Source: Candidatus Phascolarctobacterium caballi (GTDB lineage: Bacteria; Bacillota; Negativicutes; Acidaminococcales; Acidaminococcaceae). From it: a DNA stretch of 40,132 nt. Shown piece by piece: positions 31,138 to 38,084 of this stretch (position 1 is its first letter; each line of letters opens with the position of its first letter). Below the pieces are notes generated by a model. The model had not been told where the DNA came from and did not search any database. It was given only the letters and a program-made list of their open reading frames with translations. A program made the translations under genes and the position numbers. The stretch spans positions 1 to 40,132 of the forward strand of contig JAGHTS010000059.1 of NCBI GenBank assembly GCA_018065225.1, written 5' to 3'.

Positions 31138-31856
31138 TAATGGGCGCAATAGAAATTTACAACAAAATGAAAACCCCGCCTACAAATGCACTTAGAAAAA
31201 TTGAAATCGGAACATTGAAGGGCAAAACCAACATTGACCCCCAATGGCGAATTCAGGTAATGACAGAAACCTTTGGCTTGTGTGGTGTGGGCTGGAAGTT
31301 CAATGTTCTTGACACCAAAGTGGAGCAGTGCCCCGAAGGTCAAAGGTTGGTTTATATGCAAATATCACTGCAGGTCAAGTCCGCTGAAGGTGAATGGTCA
31401 GAACCGATATATGCATATGGCGGAGACATGATTGTTGAAAAAAATAAGAATGGTCTTGTTCCTAATGACGAAGCATACAAAATGTGCTTGACTGACGCTT
31501 TGGGCAACGCAATGAGATATTTAGGAGTGGCGGCGGATGTTTATCAGGGAAAATTTGATAACAAGTACGAACGGCAAACGTGGAATAACCCCCCTAATTC
31601 AACGCAGGACACAAGTAAAAGCACAACCATACAAAATCCACCGTATGAGAAAAAACAAACAATTACAGCCCCATATACAACCCATACAGACGGGAAACTT
31701 ATGGTTAAGTCATTAAAAGACGGTTCATGGTTGGCTGTCGCACATATGAATAAAGCACAAATGGAATGGGCTTATAAATGCGAGAAATACGCAGAAGTTA
31801 AAGACGAAATCGCAGCTTTGGGAAAGATGAGTTTTGGGGCAGAATGGCAGAGTTAA
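31134..31856 (+). CDS. Rad52/Sak-like single-strand annealing protein (probable)
   Basis: This 240-residue protein has an N-terminal domain with DPQWRIQVMTETFGLCGVGWKF and a conserved DEAYKMCLTDALGNAMRYLGVAADVY motif, followed by a disordered Ser/Thr/Asn/Gln linker and a small C-terminal helix pair. This layout matches phage Rad52-superfamily annealing proteins, which pair homologous single strands during replication and recombination. The neighbouring HNH and NinB-like genes support a recombination cluster. The assignment is by pattern. Confidence 0.6.
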   Translation: MIMGAIEIYNKMKTPPTNALRKIEIGTLKGKTNIDPQWRIQVMTETFGLCGVGWKFNVLDTKVEQCPEGQRLVYMQISLQVKSAEGEWSEPIYAYGGDMIVEKNKNGLVPNDEAYKMCLTDALGNAMRYLGVAADVYQGKFDNKYERQTWNNPPNSTQDTSKSTTIQNPPYEKKQTITAPYTTHTDGKLMVKSLKDGSWLAVAHMNKAQMEWAYKCEKYAEVKDEIAALGKMSFGAEWQS

Positions 31857-32149
31857 GAGCGATACCGAAAAAAAAGAAAATAAAGCTTAGCGTGGGGCAG
31901 CAAATTGCCCTACGCAAGGCAATATTCGAAAGAGACCACTATTGCTGTGTTGTGTGTGGGAAAAAGGCACAGCACAGACATCATGAGCCGCCGGGAAGTA
32001 ATAAGACCGACAGAATAGAAACTGGTGTGGCTTTATGCGTAGAATGCCACAACATCAGACACAATGACCCGAACCGCAGCTTACAGTGGAAAAAGATAAT
32101 AGTTGATTATTTGAGGAATATATATGCTGATTACTACAAATCAAATTAA
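31844..32149 (+). CDS. HNH endonuclease of the recombination cluster
   Basis: This 101-residue basic protein has CCVVCGKKAQHRHHEPPG and then ALCVECHNIRH: two CxxC pairs framing an HNH core. It starts within the annealing protein gene and ends within the next gene. It could be a structure-specific or homing-type nuclease, but the compact size and coupling favour a recombination role. Confidence 0.8.
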   Translation: MAELRAIPKKKKIKLSVGQQIALRKAIFERDHYCCVVCGKKAQHRHHEPPGSNKTDRIETGVALCVECHNIRHNDPNRSLQWKKIIVDYLRNIYADYYKSN

Positions 32150-32660
32150 CTTCTTCAACGGTCTTATCCAGATAATACTGCCGGCAGGTCATATTGAGCA
32201 GGCAAACGATTTGGGACAAGCCCTTAACAAAGGTAAAAGATTGGTAGTAAAGATTGAGCCGGAAAAAAAGAAAAGGTCATTGAATGCAAACGCCTGTATG
32301 TGGGCAATGCTGAACGAGTTGGCAATTAAACTACATACCACAGCCGAGGAACTATACATTGAAGAGTTACGGAAATATGGTGTAAGGCATTACATTCCTG
32401 CTCTTCCTGAGAGCATACCAATATACGAGAAAGCGTTCAAGTTCGTTGAGGTGGTTGACAGGGAACCAATTGTAACGGGTAACAGACAAGATGCGGTTAC
32501 GTTGGCGGTGTATCTTGGCAGTAGCACTTACAACACGGCAGAGTTCAGCCGTTTGCTTGACGGCATTATAGAAGATGCCAAAGAGCAAGGGTGTATATAT
32601 ATAAGTCCCGAAGACAGGGATTTACTGATTGAAAGGTGGGGAAAAGATGGCGGCGAATGA
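32124..32660 (+). CDS. NinB-like recombination protein
   Basis: This 178-residue protein contains KKKRSLNANACMWAMLNELA and EELYIEELRKYG, the signature of the NinB/Orf family. Lambda Orf/NinB binds single-stranded DNA and helps recombination in place of host RecFOR. The gene is embedded between HNH and replication genes with overlaps on both sides. Confidence 0.8.
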   Translation: MLITTNQINFFNGLIQIILPAGHIEQANDLGQALNKGKRLVVKIEPEKKKRSLNANACMWAMLNELAIKLHTTAEELYIEELRKYGVRHYIPALPESIPIYEKAFKFVEVVDREPIVTGNRQDAVTLAVYLGSSTYNTAEFSRLLDGIIEDAKEQGCIYISPEDRDLLIERWGKDGGE

Positions 32661-33561
32661 TACCAAGAGATTCTACTGGTTGAAACTTCACAAAGATTTT
32701 TTCAAAAAACATGAAATAAAAATTGTTGAAGGAATGCCAAATGGTAAGGACTATGTCTTGTTCTACTTAAAATTGCTTGTTGAAAGTGTGAGCCATGAAG
32801 GGGATTTACGGTTTAGCGACACAGTCCCTTACAATGAGCAGATGCTGAGCATATTGACAGACACCAATATTGACGTGGTACGGTCAGCAATGAAAATCTT
32901 TACTGACCTAAAAATGATAGAGGTGCTTGACGATGCCACAATTCACATGGCAGAGGTGAATAAGTTAATCGGCAGTGAAACAGGAAAAGCACAAAGAATG
33001 AGAGAATATCGGGAAAAGATAAGTGCTACAGACGGGCTACAATCGGGCTACAATGTAGCCAAGAGATTAGAGATTAGAGGTAAGATATATAGTGGTGGTG
33101 GTAATAGTAGTGACACTTATAAAGTAAGCCAAGATTGTAAAAATAGATACTTAAGCAATACTGATAATTCCAGTAATCAACTTGATATAAATAATAAAGA
33201 TAAGACCACCACCGCCACCACCGTTGTTATGGAAGAATACGAAAAAAATATTGGCAAGCCAACACCTGCCATAGAGAAAAGAATCAAAGCATTGGTTGAA
33301 GAGGTTGGCGACAAAACGGTGATGGATGCCATAGAAGAGGCGGCGGCAATGAATATCAGAAATTATAAATACATGGCGGCAATTGCACGGGGTCATAAGG
33401 GGAAGAAGAAAGAAAGGCAAATTGAACCGGGCGACAAGGGGTACAAACATATTGACCCTAACTGCCCTGAGTGCAACGGAACGGGTGAAGCGGTAAGATA
33501 CATAGGCGGACGGGCTGATATGCCAGTGAAAATTGATTGTCCAATCTGTTGCAGGCATTGA
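32647..33561 (+). CDS. Replisome organizer / replication initiation protein
   Basis: This 304-residue protein starts with a phage replisome organizer winged-helix domain (RFYWLKLHKDFFKKHEIKIVE, then DYVLFYLKLLVES). It then has a low-complexity Asn/Ser/Thr linker (about residues 140-200), a helical domain, and ends in a zinc-binding CPECNGTGEA...CPICC motif. It should bind the origin and recruit host helicase. The linker coding DNA holds direct and inverted repeats that may be the origin. GGTGGGG precedes the ATG at 32647. Confidence 0.85.
   Translation: MAANDTKRFYWLKLHKDFFKKHEIKIVEGMPNGKDYVLFYLKLLVESVSHEGDLRFSDTVPYNEQMLSILTDTNIDVVRSAMKIFTDLKMIEVLDDATIHMAEVNKLIGSETGKAQRMREYREKISATDGLQSGYNVAKRLEIRGKIYSGGGNSSDTYKVSQDCKNRYLSNTDNSSNQLDINNKDKTTTATTVVMEEYEKNIGKPTPAIEKRIKALVEEVGDKTVMDAIEEAAAMNIRNYKYMAAIARGHKGKKKERQIEPGDKGYKHIDPNCPECNGTGEAVRYIGGRADMPVKIDCPICCRH
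33033..33220. other. Candidate replication origin inside the replication gene
   Basis: A tandem 11-base repeat CGGGCTACAAT (33033-33043, 33044-33054) overlaps the palindrome GGCTAC-AAT-GTAGCC (33046-33060). AGATTAG repeats and an AT-rich stretch follow, bordered by GGTGGTGGT and by CCACCACCGCCACCACC. Origins within replisome organizer genes are common in siphophages. The call is inference. Confidence 0.4.
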
Positions 33562-33572
33562 GAGGTGGGAAA

Positions 33573-33899
33573 ATGATTAAGACGGTAGAAGAAACAAATA
33601 ACTGCATCCGGTTAATTAATTCTATGCCTTATAACCAAAGAATTAGCAGAGGGGAATTAAGCAGGGCAACAGGATTAAGCGACCGAATTATGCGTAAGAC
33701 AATAGAACTGCTCCGGAAGGACGGGGAGTTCATAATCAATAATCAGTCCGGCGGTGGATATACACGGTTGGAAAAAACTGCTGAAAACGAAATCAAAATG
33801 ATGGAATGGGTAAAGCAGGAAAAAAGCCGGGCAATGAAAATCATTAAAAACTATATGCCGGTTGAATACTGGCTAAAAAATCAAAGGGCGTTATTTTAG
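33573..33899 (+). CDS. Winged-helix DNA-binding protein
   Basis: This 108-residue protein has a helix-turn-helix with RGELSRATGLSDRIMRKTIELLRK followed by the beta-wing GEFIINNQSGGGYTRL and a basic C-terminal helix. It lies directly after the replication initiator and may help origin function or regulate early genes. GAGGTGGG sets the ATG at 33573. Confidence 0.7.
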   Translation: MIKTVEETNNCIRLINSMPYNQRISRGELSRATGLSDRIMRKTIELLRKDGEFIINNQSGGGYTRLEKTAENEIKMMEWVKQEKSRAMKIIKNYMPVEYWLKNQRALF

Positions 33900-33913
33900 A
33901 AAGGAGAAAAGAA

Positions 33914-34096
33914 ATGAGCAAATGGGTTGAAATTCGGGAAGATGCTTTTATTAAATTTGAAAAAATAACGGGGCTTGAATTGACCCCGTTGGGAGATTTG
34001 TTTGTGGTAGTGGAAGGCAGATGCTACATAGTTAAAGAAAAGGCAACAAGAAAGGATTTGCTGGATTGGAAAAAGAAATTGGAGAAAGAAAAATGA
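33914..34096 (+). CDS. Unknown small protein
   Basis: This 60-residue protein has MSKWVEIREDAFIKF at the start, a short beta part (FVVVEGRCYIV) and a Lys-rich helical end. It has a good AAAGGAG and overlaps the next start as ATGA. No family is recognised. Confidence 0.55.
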   Translation: MSKWVEIREDAFIKFEKITGLELTPLGDLFVVVEGRCYIVKEKATRKDLLDWKKKLEKEK

Positions 34097-34338
34097 TAAA
34101 CATTGACGAATGCCCGGTTAAGCAGGGAGATATTATATGGGGAAATCGAGGTAAAAGAGTGGTGCTGGATACATTCCGTAGCGATAACAATTCAATGGAA
34201 TGGCAGTGTACATTTGCGGTCACAAAAAACCGCTGGAAACAAAAGGAAAAATATTTGAAAGGGTTGTACTTACGGAACATTGCGGAATGGGGGCATACCA
34301 AAATAAGAATGAACGCAAGGGTGGAGGGTTGGAAATGA
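34093..34338 (+). CDS. Unknown small protein
   Basis: This 81-residue protein starts MINIDECPVKQGDIIWGNRG and is Trp/Lys/Arg-rich. The start at 34093 overlaps the preceding stop, and AGAAAG serves as ribosome site. It could be a small nucleic-acid binding barrel but has no clear motif. Confidence 0.5.
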   Translation: MINIDECPVKQGDIIWGNRGKRVVLDTFRSDNNSMEWQCTFAVTKNRWKQKEKYLKGLYLRNIAEWGHTKIRMNARVEGWK

Positions 34339-34607
34339 GTGCAAGACAAGTGGTAAGAATAGATGTTTCCCAAAGAACATACGACCGCATAAAAAATGGC
34401 TTTCAACCTTTCCTGATTCTCCCGATAGCAAAGGGGGTTAATGGTGGCGATACGCTGTGGATTTACAAAAACAAAGGTGGAGCTCAAAAAATAAGTTGCT
34501 TTGTACTTGGCGAATGCGGCTATTGTCGTCAAAAAGGAGAAACAGAGGGAATGCAAGAAGGTTATATGATAGTAACGCTTAAAGGCGTACGGGAAGTTGA
34601 GGGGTAA
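34335..34607 (+). CDS. Unknown small protein, possibly PUA/ASCH-like
   Basis: This 90-residue protein has RIKNGFQPFLILPIAKGVNGGDTLWIYKN, then CFVLGECGYC and a final YMIVTLKGVR strand. The order of a GDTLWI strand and a final beta strand loosely recalls small PUA/ASCH-type phage proteins, but the match is weak. It is coupled to the preceding gene by ATGA. Confidence 0.45.
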   Translation: MSARQVVRIDVSQRTYDRIKNGFQPFLILPIAKGVNGGDTLWIYKNKGGAQKISCFVLGECGYCRQKGETEGMQEGYMIVTLKGVREVEG

Positions 34608-34609
34608 AA

Positions 34610-34633
34610 ATGGCAATGACTTTGACAAAATGA
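34610..34633 (+). CDS. Possible seven-codon leader peptide
   Basis: ATG GCA ATG ACT TTG ACA AAA TGA follows a GGGG ribosome site, and its stop overlaps the next ATG (34630). It may couple translation to the 47-residue frame, which lacks its own ribosome site, or it may be the remnant of a frameshifted start. Confidence 0.25.
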   Translation: MAMTLTK

Positions 34634-34773
34634 ATAAAGAGTGTGGATTTGAAGAAATAGAGGAATACTGCAAACTGTTTATTCCGCCTATGGTGTTGGA
34701 CGCTATTCGTGATTTGCAAATTCAAATAGTGCGGAATACAAGAGTAAAGGTGGTGATTGAGGGATGGAAATAA
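34630..34773 (+). CDS. Unknown 47-residue protein
   Basis: The frame starts MNKECGFEEIEEYC and ends VKVVIEGWK. It has no ribosome site of its own but overlaps a short leader-like frame upstream and the next gene downstream by ten bases. It fills what would otherwise be a gap in a gene-dense operon. Confidence 0.45.
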   Translation: MNKECGFEEIEEYCKLFIPPMVLDAIRDLQIQIVRNTRVKVVIEGWK

Positions 34774-35123
34774 ACATTAGCGAGTATATTGAAGGAATGA
34801 TTGCGGACAGAGTTAATGCGGCGACGGCAGGGTTAAAGCAAACAATTCTTGATTTGCAGAAAGAAAAGGTAGAGTTGGTTAAATATCTTAACGAGGAACA
34901 AGAGAAAATTCAAAAATTGCAAAAACGAAATTATTATTTACAACGGGTTCTGGACGGACACGGGATTAAATTAGTGTTCGTCGGCGATACATTGGTAAGT
35001 GTTGATAGCAAACCTAATAAGCGAATAGAAGAGTTGGAAAAAGAAAATGAAAAGCTGAAAGAACGCTGCGAGAATTACAAAACTTTGATTAGAGAGGCGA
35101 TGGGAAGGGGGAATACGTTGTGA
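34764..35123 (+). CDS. Coiled-coil protein
   Basis: This 119-residue protein has two long heptad regions (about residues 22-60, LKQTILDLQKEKVELVKYL and following, and 85-112, KRIEELEKENEKLKER) separated by a short beta hairpin. The function is unknown. GAGGG lies just before the ATG and the stop overlaps the next GTG. Confidence 0.6.
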   Translation: MEINISEYIEGMIADRVNAATAGLKQTILDLQKEKVELVKYLNEEQEKIQKLQKRNYYLQRVLDGHGIKLVFVGDTLVSVDSKPNKRIEELEKENEKLKERCENYKTLIREAMGRGNTL

Positions 35124-35533
35124 TTACTGTTAAAAAGCACGGAAGAGAGTGGCGACTGAGGGAATGCCAACGTTGTGGTAGCGAAGAAATAGACTTTATT
35201 GATGCAATAGATGCACCTGAGGCAAGAGTTCGATGCTCCAAATGTGGGGAGTCAACTGAGTGGTACAGTGGGACGGAGAATGCGGTTGAAGCGTGGAATA
35301 GTGGCGAAAAAATAGAAGAAATACGAACGATGGAACAGCTGTTTCAAAAACTAAAAAATACAGTGGAAAAAGTGCGAACGGTAGATTTTACAATAAAACT
35401 TACTGGGCGGTCTTTAGATGACTTTGAACGATTCATAAAAAGGGATTCTTCTGATAATTATATTCGCGGTTTTACCTGTACTATAGCTAATTATGGAAAT
35501 GGCAGACATATGGAATGTGAGGTGGAAATGTGA
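35120..35533 (+). CDS. Lar-like zinc-ribbon protein
   Basis: This 137-residue protein has CQRCGSEEIDFID and then RCSKCGESTEWY followed by AVEAWNSG, the pattern of Lar/restriction-alleviation-type zinc ribbons (C..C, C..C, then A..AWN). The family name comes from a protein that modulates type I restriction; here only the fold is supported. A C-terminal domain of about 70 residues is extra. The start is GTG at 35120. Confidence 0.65.
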   Translation: MITVKKHGREWRLRECQRCGSEEIDFIDAIDAPEARVRCSKCGESTEWYSGTENAVEAWNSGEKIEEIRTMEQLFQKLKNTVEKVRTVDFTIKLTGRSLDDFERFIKRDSSDNYIRGFTCTIANYGNGRHMECEVEM

Positions 35534-35880
35534 AAAAAATCATAAGAGAATGGTATAAATGTGAATATTGTGATTTGGAATGCCAAGACAGTGCAGTGAT
35601 TGAAGAGCACGAAAAGAAATGTTCGCAAAGATTAGTAGATGAGTTTAAGAAAACGAACAATTTTCGTGTAATGGCAAATTGCACTACCTGTAAAAATTTC
35701 TTTGACGGGTATAAAGATAACGTACATCATGTGCTGGAATGTAATTTATGTAATCTTGACGGGACAGAAGGAATGGCAAAACTAATAACTGATGGATTTT
35801 TTGGCACGCCATCGCCCAGAGAGTGTATTTGTGATAGGTATGAGGATAAGGATAGCAGTGAAAACAAAAAAATGTTGTAA
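35530..35880 (+). CDS. Zinc-finger protein with extra cysteines
   Basis: This 116-residue protein begins with a C2HC-type finger (CEYCDLECQDSAVIEEHEKKC) and has a second group (NCTTCKNFF, CNLCNL, CICDRY) typical of small metal-binding phage proteins. The start is GTG at 35530, overlapping the preceding stop. Its role is unknown; it may bind nucleic acid. Confidence 0.6.
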   Translation: MKKIIREWYKCEYCDLECQDSAVIEEHEKKCSQRLVDEFKKTNNFRVMANCTTCKNFFDGYKDNVHHVLECNLCNLDGTEGMAKLITDGFFGTPSPRECICDRYEDKDSSENKKML

Positions 35881-36145
35881 AGGGTGTGATGGTTATTCCG
35901 GCTGTACTTTGGTATGCGAAGAATATTTAGGAATTGCGGAACAAAGGAATGCTGAATATGAAGAAAGCACCAAACAATTTAAGTTTGGTAGAGCAAAGGA
36001 ATCAACAGGCAAAGGCAAGGTTTGCCCTATATGTGGGAAATTATTTTATCTGACAAAAGGTGGTCGCAAATACTGTAGCGACATTTGCCGACACGAGGCA
36101 AATATTTTAAGAGGAAGAAAGTGGAGGAAGGAAAATGGAAAATAA
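35858..36145 (+). CDS. Cysteine-rich zinc-ribbon protein
   Basis: This protein of about 95 residues has a CCKGCDGYSGCTLVC cluster at the start and a C-terminal CPICGKLFYLTKGGRKYC followed by CRHEA, resembling treble-clef zinc ribbons. I chose GTG 35858 because AAGGA is well spaced. ATG 35840 is possible. It overlaps the preceding gene by 23 bases. Confidence 0.55.
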   Translation: MKTKKCCKGCDGYSGCTLVCEEYLGIAEQRNAEYEESTKQFKFGRAKESTGKGKVCPICGKLFYLTKGGRKYCSDICRHEANILRGRKWRKENGK

Positions 36146-36341
36146 GTTTAAGTATGAAATCGGCAAAAAAGGTGTTATCAGTTTGGACGATGACCCGAAA
36201 ATGTCCAAAAATGGGGTAATAGTGGCAAGAAGTTATAACACGCTGGCAAAGGAAAATTGCTACTGTATCAGGTATGACGATGGTTGCTTGATTACCGATT
36301 TTGAAAGCAACATTGTGGAAGAAAAGGATTGGAAGGAATGA
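36135..36341 (+). CDS. Unknown small protein
   Basis: This 68-residue protein starts MENKFKYEIGKKGVISLDDD and is mostly beta with a cysteine pair (NCYCIRYDDG). No family is recognised. AGGAAGG lies before the ATG and it overlaps both neighbours. Confidence 0.5.
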   Translation: MENKFKYEIGKKGVISLDDDPKMSKNGVIVARSYNTLAKENCYCIRYDDGCLITDFESNIVEEKDWKE

Positions 36342-36481
36342 GAATAAATCCAAAGTTTTTTCCAACAGTAATGATATTGCTTGACTTATGCTCAGCGGTG
36401 GTGTGGGGGTATCACGGGAACATTAGGCAAGTTATTTACTGGGTGGCTGCGGCGGTGCTGACCGCAAGCGTGACTTATTGA
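36338..36481 (+). CDS. Small membrane protein, 47 residues
   Basis: The frame reads MRINPKFFPTVMILLDLCSAVVWGY and ends YWVAAAVLTASVTY, giving two hydrophobic segments around a short polar loop. This layout is common for tiny inner-membrane proteins in siphophage early regions. GGAAGG is well spaced and the start overlaps the preceding stop as ATGA. Confidence 0.65.
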   Translation: MRINPKFFPTVMILLDLCSAVVWGYHGNIRQVIYWVAAAVLTASVTY

Positions 36482-36492
36482 GGGGGTGCAGA

Positions 36493-36792
36493 ATGCGGTT
36501 TGTGGATAATCCGATAATTATTCAAATTTTTGCGATAATTGGTGGTGGAGCCGTGATATTTTGTTTAGGAACGATTGTTACAATCATTCTAAAAGAATTT
36601 ATAAAAAATGCACGGCAAGAAAAGGATATGGAATTGATTGAGGATATTAACCGATTATTAGACGAAAACGAAGAGCTTAGAGAACAAGTAAGAAGATGGG
36701 CTGAAAAAGCGAGAGAGGCGGTCAATAAATCAGGAATCAGATTAGGGGAAATAGAGGGGGTGCAAAATGATAAAGTATGTTGTAAAAATTGA
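36493..36792 (+). CDS. Membrane-anchored coiled-coil protein
   Basis: This 99-residue protein has a transmembrane segment (about residues 6-32, IIIQIFAIIGGGAVIFCLGTI) and then a charged coiled coil (LIEDINRLLDENEELREQV). AGGGGGTG sets ATG 36493. It overlaps the next small gene. The function is unknown. Confidence 0.55.
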   Translation: MRFVDNPIIIQIFAIIGGGAVIFCLGTIVTIILKEFIKNARQEKDMELIEDINRLLDENEELREQVRRWAEKAREAVNKSGIRLGEIEGVQNDKVCCKN

Positions 36793-36943
36793 CGGGAAAT
36801 ATCTGACAAGGTATGGAACGCTCACCGCAAAAAAGAGTTGTGCTGAAAGACACAAAGAATATGGGGACGCAGAATGTGCTGCGGACGAGTATGCAGATTG
36901 CCACGATTGTTATGCAGAGATTGAAGAGGTGGAATGTGATTAA
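36767..36943 (+). CDS. Small cysteine/acid-rich protein, 58 residues
   Basis: The frame starts MIKYVVKIDGKYLTRYGTLT and ends in a Cys/Asp/Glu-rich part (DCHDCYAEIEEVECD). GAGGGGGTG is an excellent ribosome site. Phage proteins of this size starting KYVVKIDGKYL are frequent and usually hypothetical. It overlaps both neighbours. Confidence 0.6.
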   Translation: MIKYVVKIDGKYLTRYGTLTAKKSCAERHKEYGDAECAADEYADCHDCYAEIEEVECD

Positions 36944-37223
36944 CTTAATTATTAAAGGGGTATTGCTTATGGGGCTTGGCTTTGGTTGTGGATGGACGGT
37001 TGACCAGTTCATGGAACAACCGATAGTGTACCTAAAAAGCGGCGGTCAGTTCACGAACTATTGCCAAATTGGAAATAGGTCAGATTATGACAGGGTAATC
37101 AATGTACGGAACGTGGCCACCATGAGAAAGGTGGAAAATAACAGGTTGGTCATTGATGGCAATTTGAACATTCTATTTAAGGACGATGAAGAACGGGAGA
37201 AATTTATAAATGTTTGGCAATAA
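36936..37223 (+). CDS. Signal-anchored small protein
   Basis: This 95-residue protein starts at GTG 36936 after GAGGTGG. It has a hydrophobic N-terminus (INLIIKGVLLMGLGFGCGW) and a soluble domain (VYLKSGGQFTNYC...DDEEREKFI). A cysteine near the end of the hydrophobic part could be a lipobox (GFGC), so a lipoprotein is possible. The function is unknown. Confidence 0.5.
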   Translation: MINLIIKGVLLMGLGFGCGWTVDQFMEQPIVYLKSGGQFTNYCQIGNRSDYDRVINVRNVATMRKVENNRLVIDGNLNILFKDDEEREKFINVWQ

Positions 37224-37542
37224 ATACCATTCACGAAAAACGACCATTGACGGCATTACTTTTGACAGCAGAAAAGAGGCGAACTATTACTGCCAACTGA
37301 GAATGCTATTGAAGGGGAAGGTAATTAAGGGATTCCGAAGACAGGTCAAGTTTGAACTGCAAGAGGGGTACACACGGAACGGAGAAAAGGTAAGACCGAT
37401 TTACTACGTGGCAGATTTTGTGGTGGAATATAAAGACCGTGTTGAGGTTGTGGACGTGAAGGGAATGCGGACTGACGTCTATAAACTCAAAAAGAAATTG
37501 TTGCTTAAGAAATACCCGGAAATGATTTTTGTGGAGGTATGA
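37210..37542 (+). CDS. DUF1064-family nuclease-like protein
   Basis: This 110-residue protein has FDSRKEANYYCQLRMLLKGK and then YYVADFVVEYKDRVEVVDVKGMRT, with the E..D..D.K residues of a restriction-endonuclease-like (PD-(D/E)xK) core. DUF1064 proteins are common in phage replication modules and may act as resolvase-like nucleases. It overlaps both neighbours. Confidence 0.8.
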   Translation: MFGNKYHSRKTTIDGITFDSRKEANYYCQLRMLLKGKVIKGFRRQVKFELQEGYTRNGEKVRPIYYVADFVVEYKDRVEVVDVKGMRTDVYKLKKKLLLKKYPEMIFVEV

Positions 37543-37949
37543 TGGATAATATCAAAGCACTGTACGAAGTTAAAGCCAAAAGGTTGGCATATCAACGGTG
37601 GACATTGAAGGTTGAGGTTATAAGAGCCAAACTTGAATATCCTGCCGGTAGCATGGGGGGCGAAAAAAGCGGCTCCCCCACTAATGTCAACACGATAGAA
37701 TATACTCAGGCGGAATACGTTGACACAGTGAGGGCGATGGATAAGGCAAAAGAGGCGTGGAAAATGGCAGAGGCGAGGGCATTAACCGTTATTGCTAAAC
37801 TGACAGACCCAGTACAGACCACAGTTCTACAGATGCGATTCATTGATTTTATGCCATTTGACAAAATTGCAACAGCAATAGGATATTCTGAAAGACAAGT
37901 AATAAGGATAAACCTAAAAGCGATAAAAAAAATAAAAAGATGTCACTAA
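37539..37949 (+). CDS. Sigma70 region 4-like late regulator
   Basis: This 136-residue protein has a helical N-terminal half and a C-terminal helix-turn-helix (VLQMRFIDFMPFDKIATAIG, then YSERQVIRINLKAI) like sigma region 4 and ArpU/DUF1492-type phage regulators. It is the last early gene, just before the late operon, which fits an activator of late transcription. Three ATGTCA repeats start at its stop codon. GGAGG sets the start at 37539 or 37542. Confidence 0.78.
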   Translation: MMDNIKALYEVKAKRLAYQRWTLKVEVIRAKLEYPAGSMGGEKSGSPTNVNTIEYTQAEYVDTVRAMDKAKEAWKMAEARALTVIAKLTDPVQTTVLQMRFIDFMPFDKIATAIGYSERQVIRINLKAIKKIKRCH

Positions 37950-37965
37950 ATGTCATTGAATGTCA
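37940..37965 (+). promoter_or_regulatory. Triple ATGTCA repeat, candidate late activator site
   Basis: ATGTCA occurs at 37940-37945, 37950-37955 and 37960-37965, exactly ten bases apart on one helical face. A -10-like TATACT lies at 37987-37992. The position between the sigma-like gene and the late operon suggests binding by that regulator. Confidence 0.6.
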
Positions 37966-37997
37966 GTATAGGTAAGTGATATTATTTATACTGAACA

Positions 37998-38053
37998 AAA
38001 ACCGTAGAGAGGAACTTTGGTTCCGCAACCACAAGTGCCTTTTCTGCGGTTTT
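37998..38053 (+). other. Branched hairpin in the late leader
   Basis: AAAACCGTAG pairs with CTGCGGTTTT (37998-38007 with 38044-38053) around an inner GGAAC-TTTG-GTTCC hairpin. The last stem base pairs are T-rich, so it may be a terminator for early transcripts or a structured leader of the late mRNA. Confidence 0.5.
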
Positions 38054-38084
38054 ATATTGGTTTTTTACAAGGCAAGAGGTAAAA

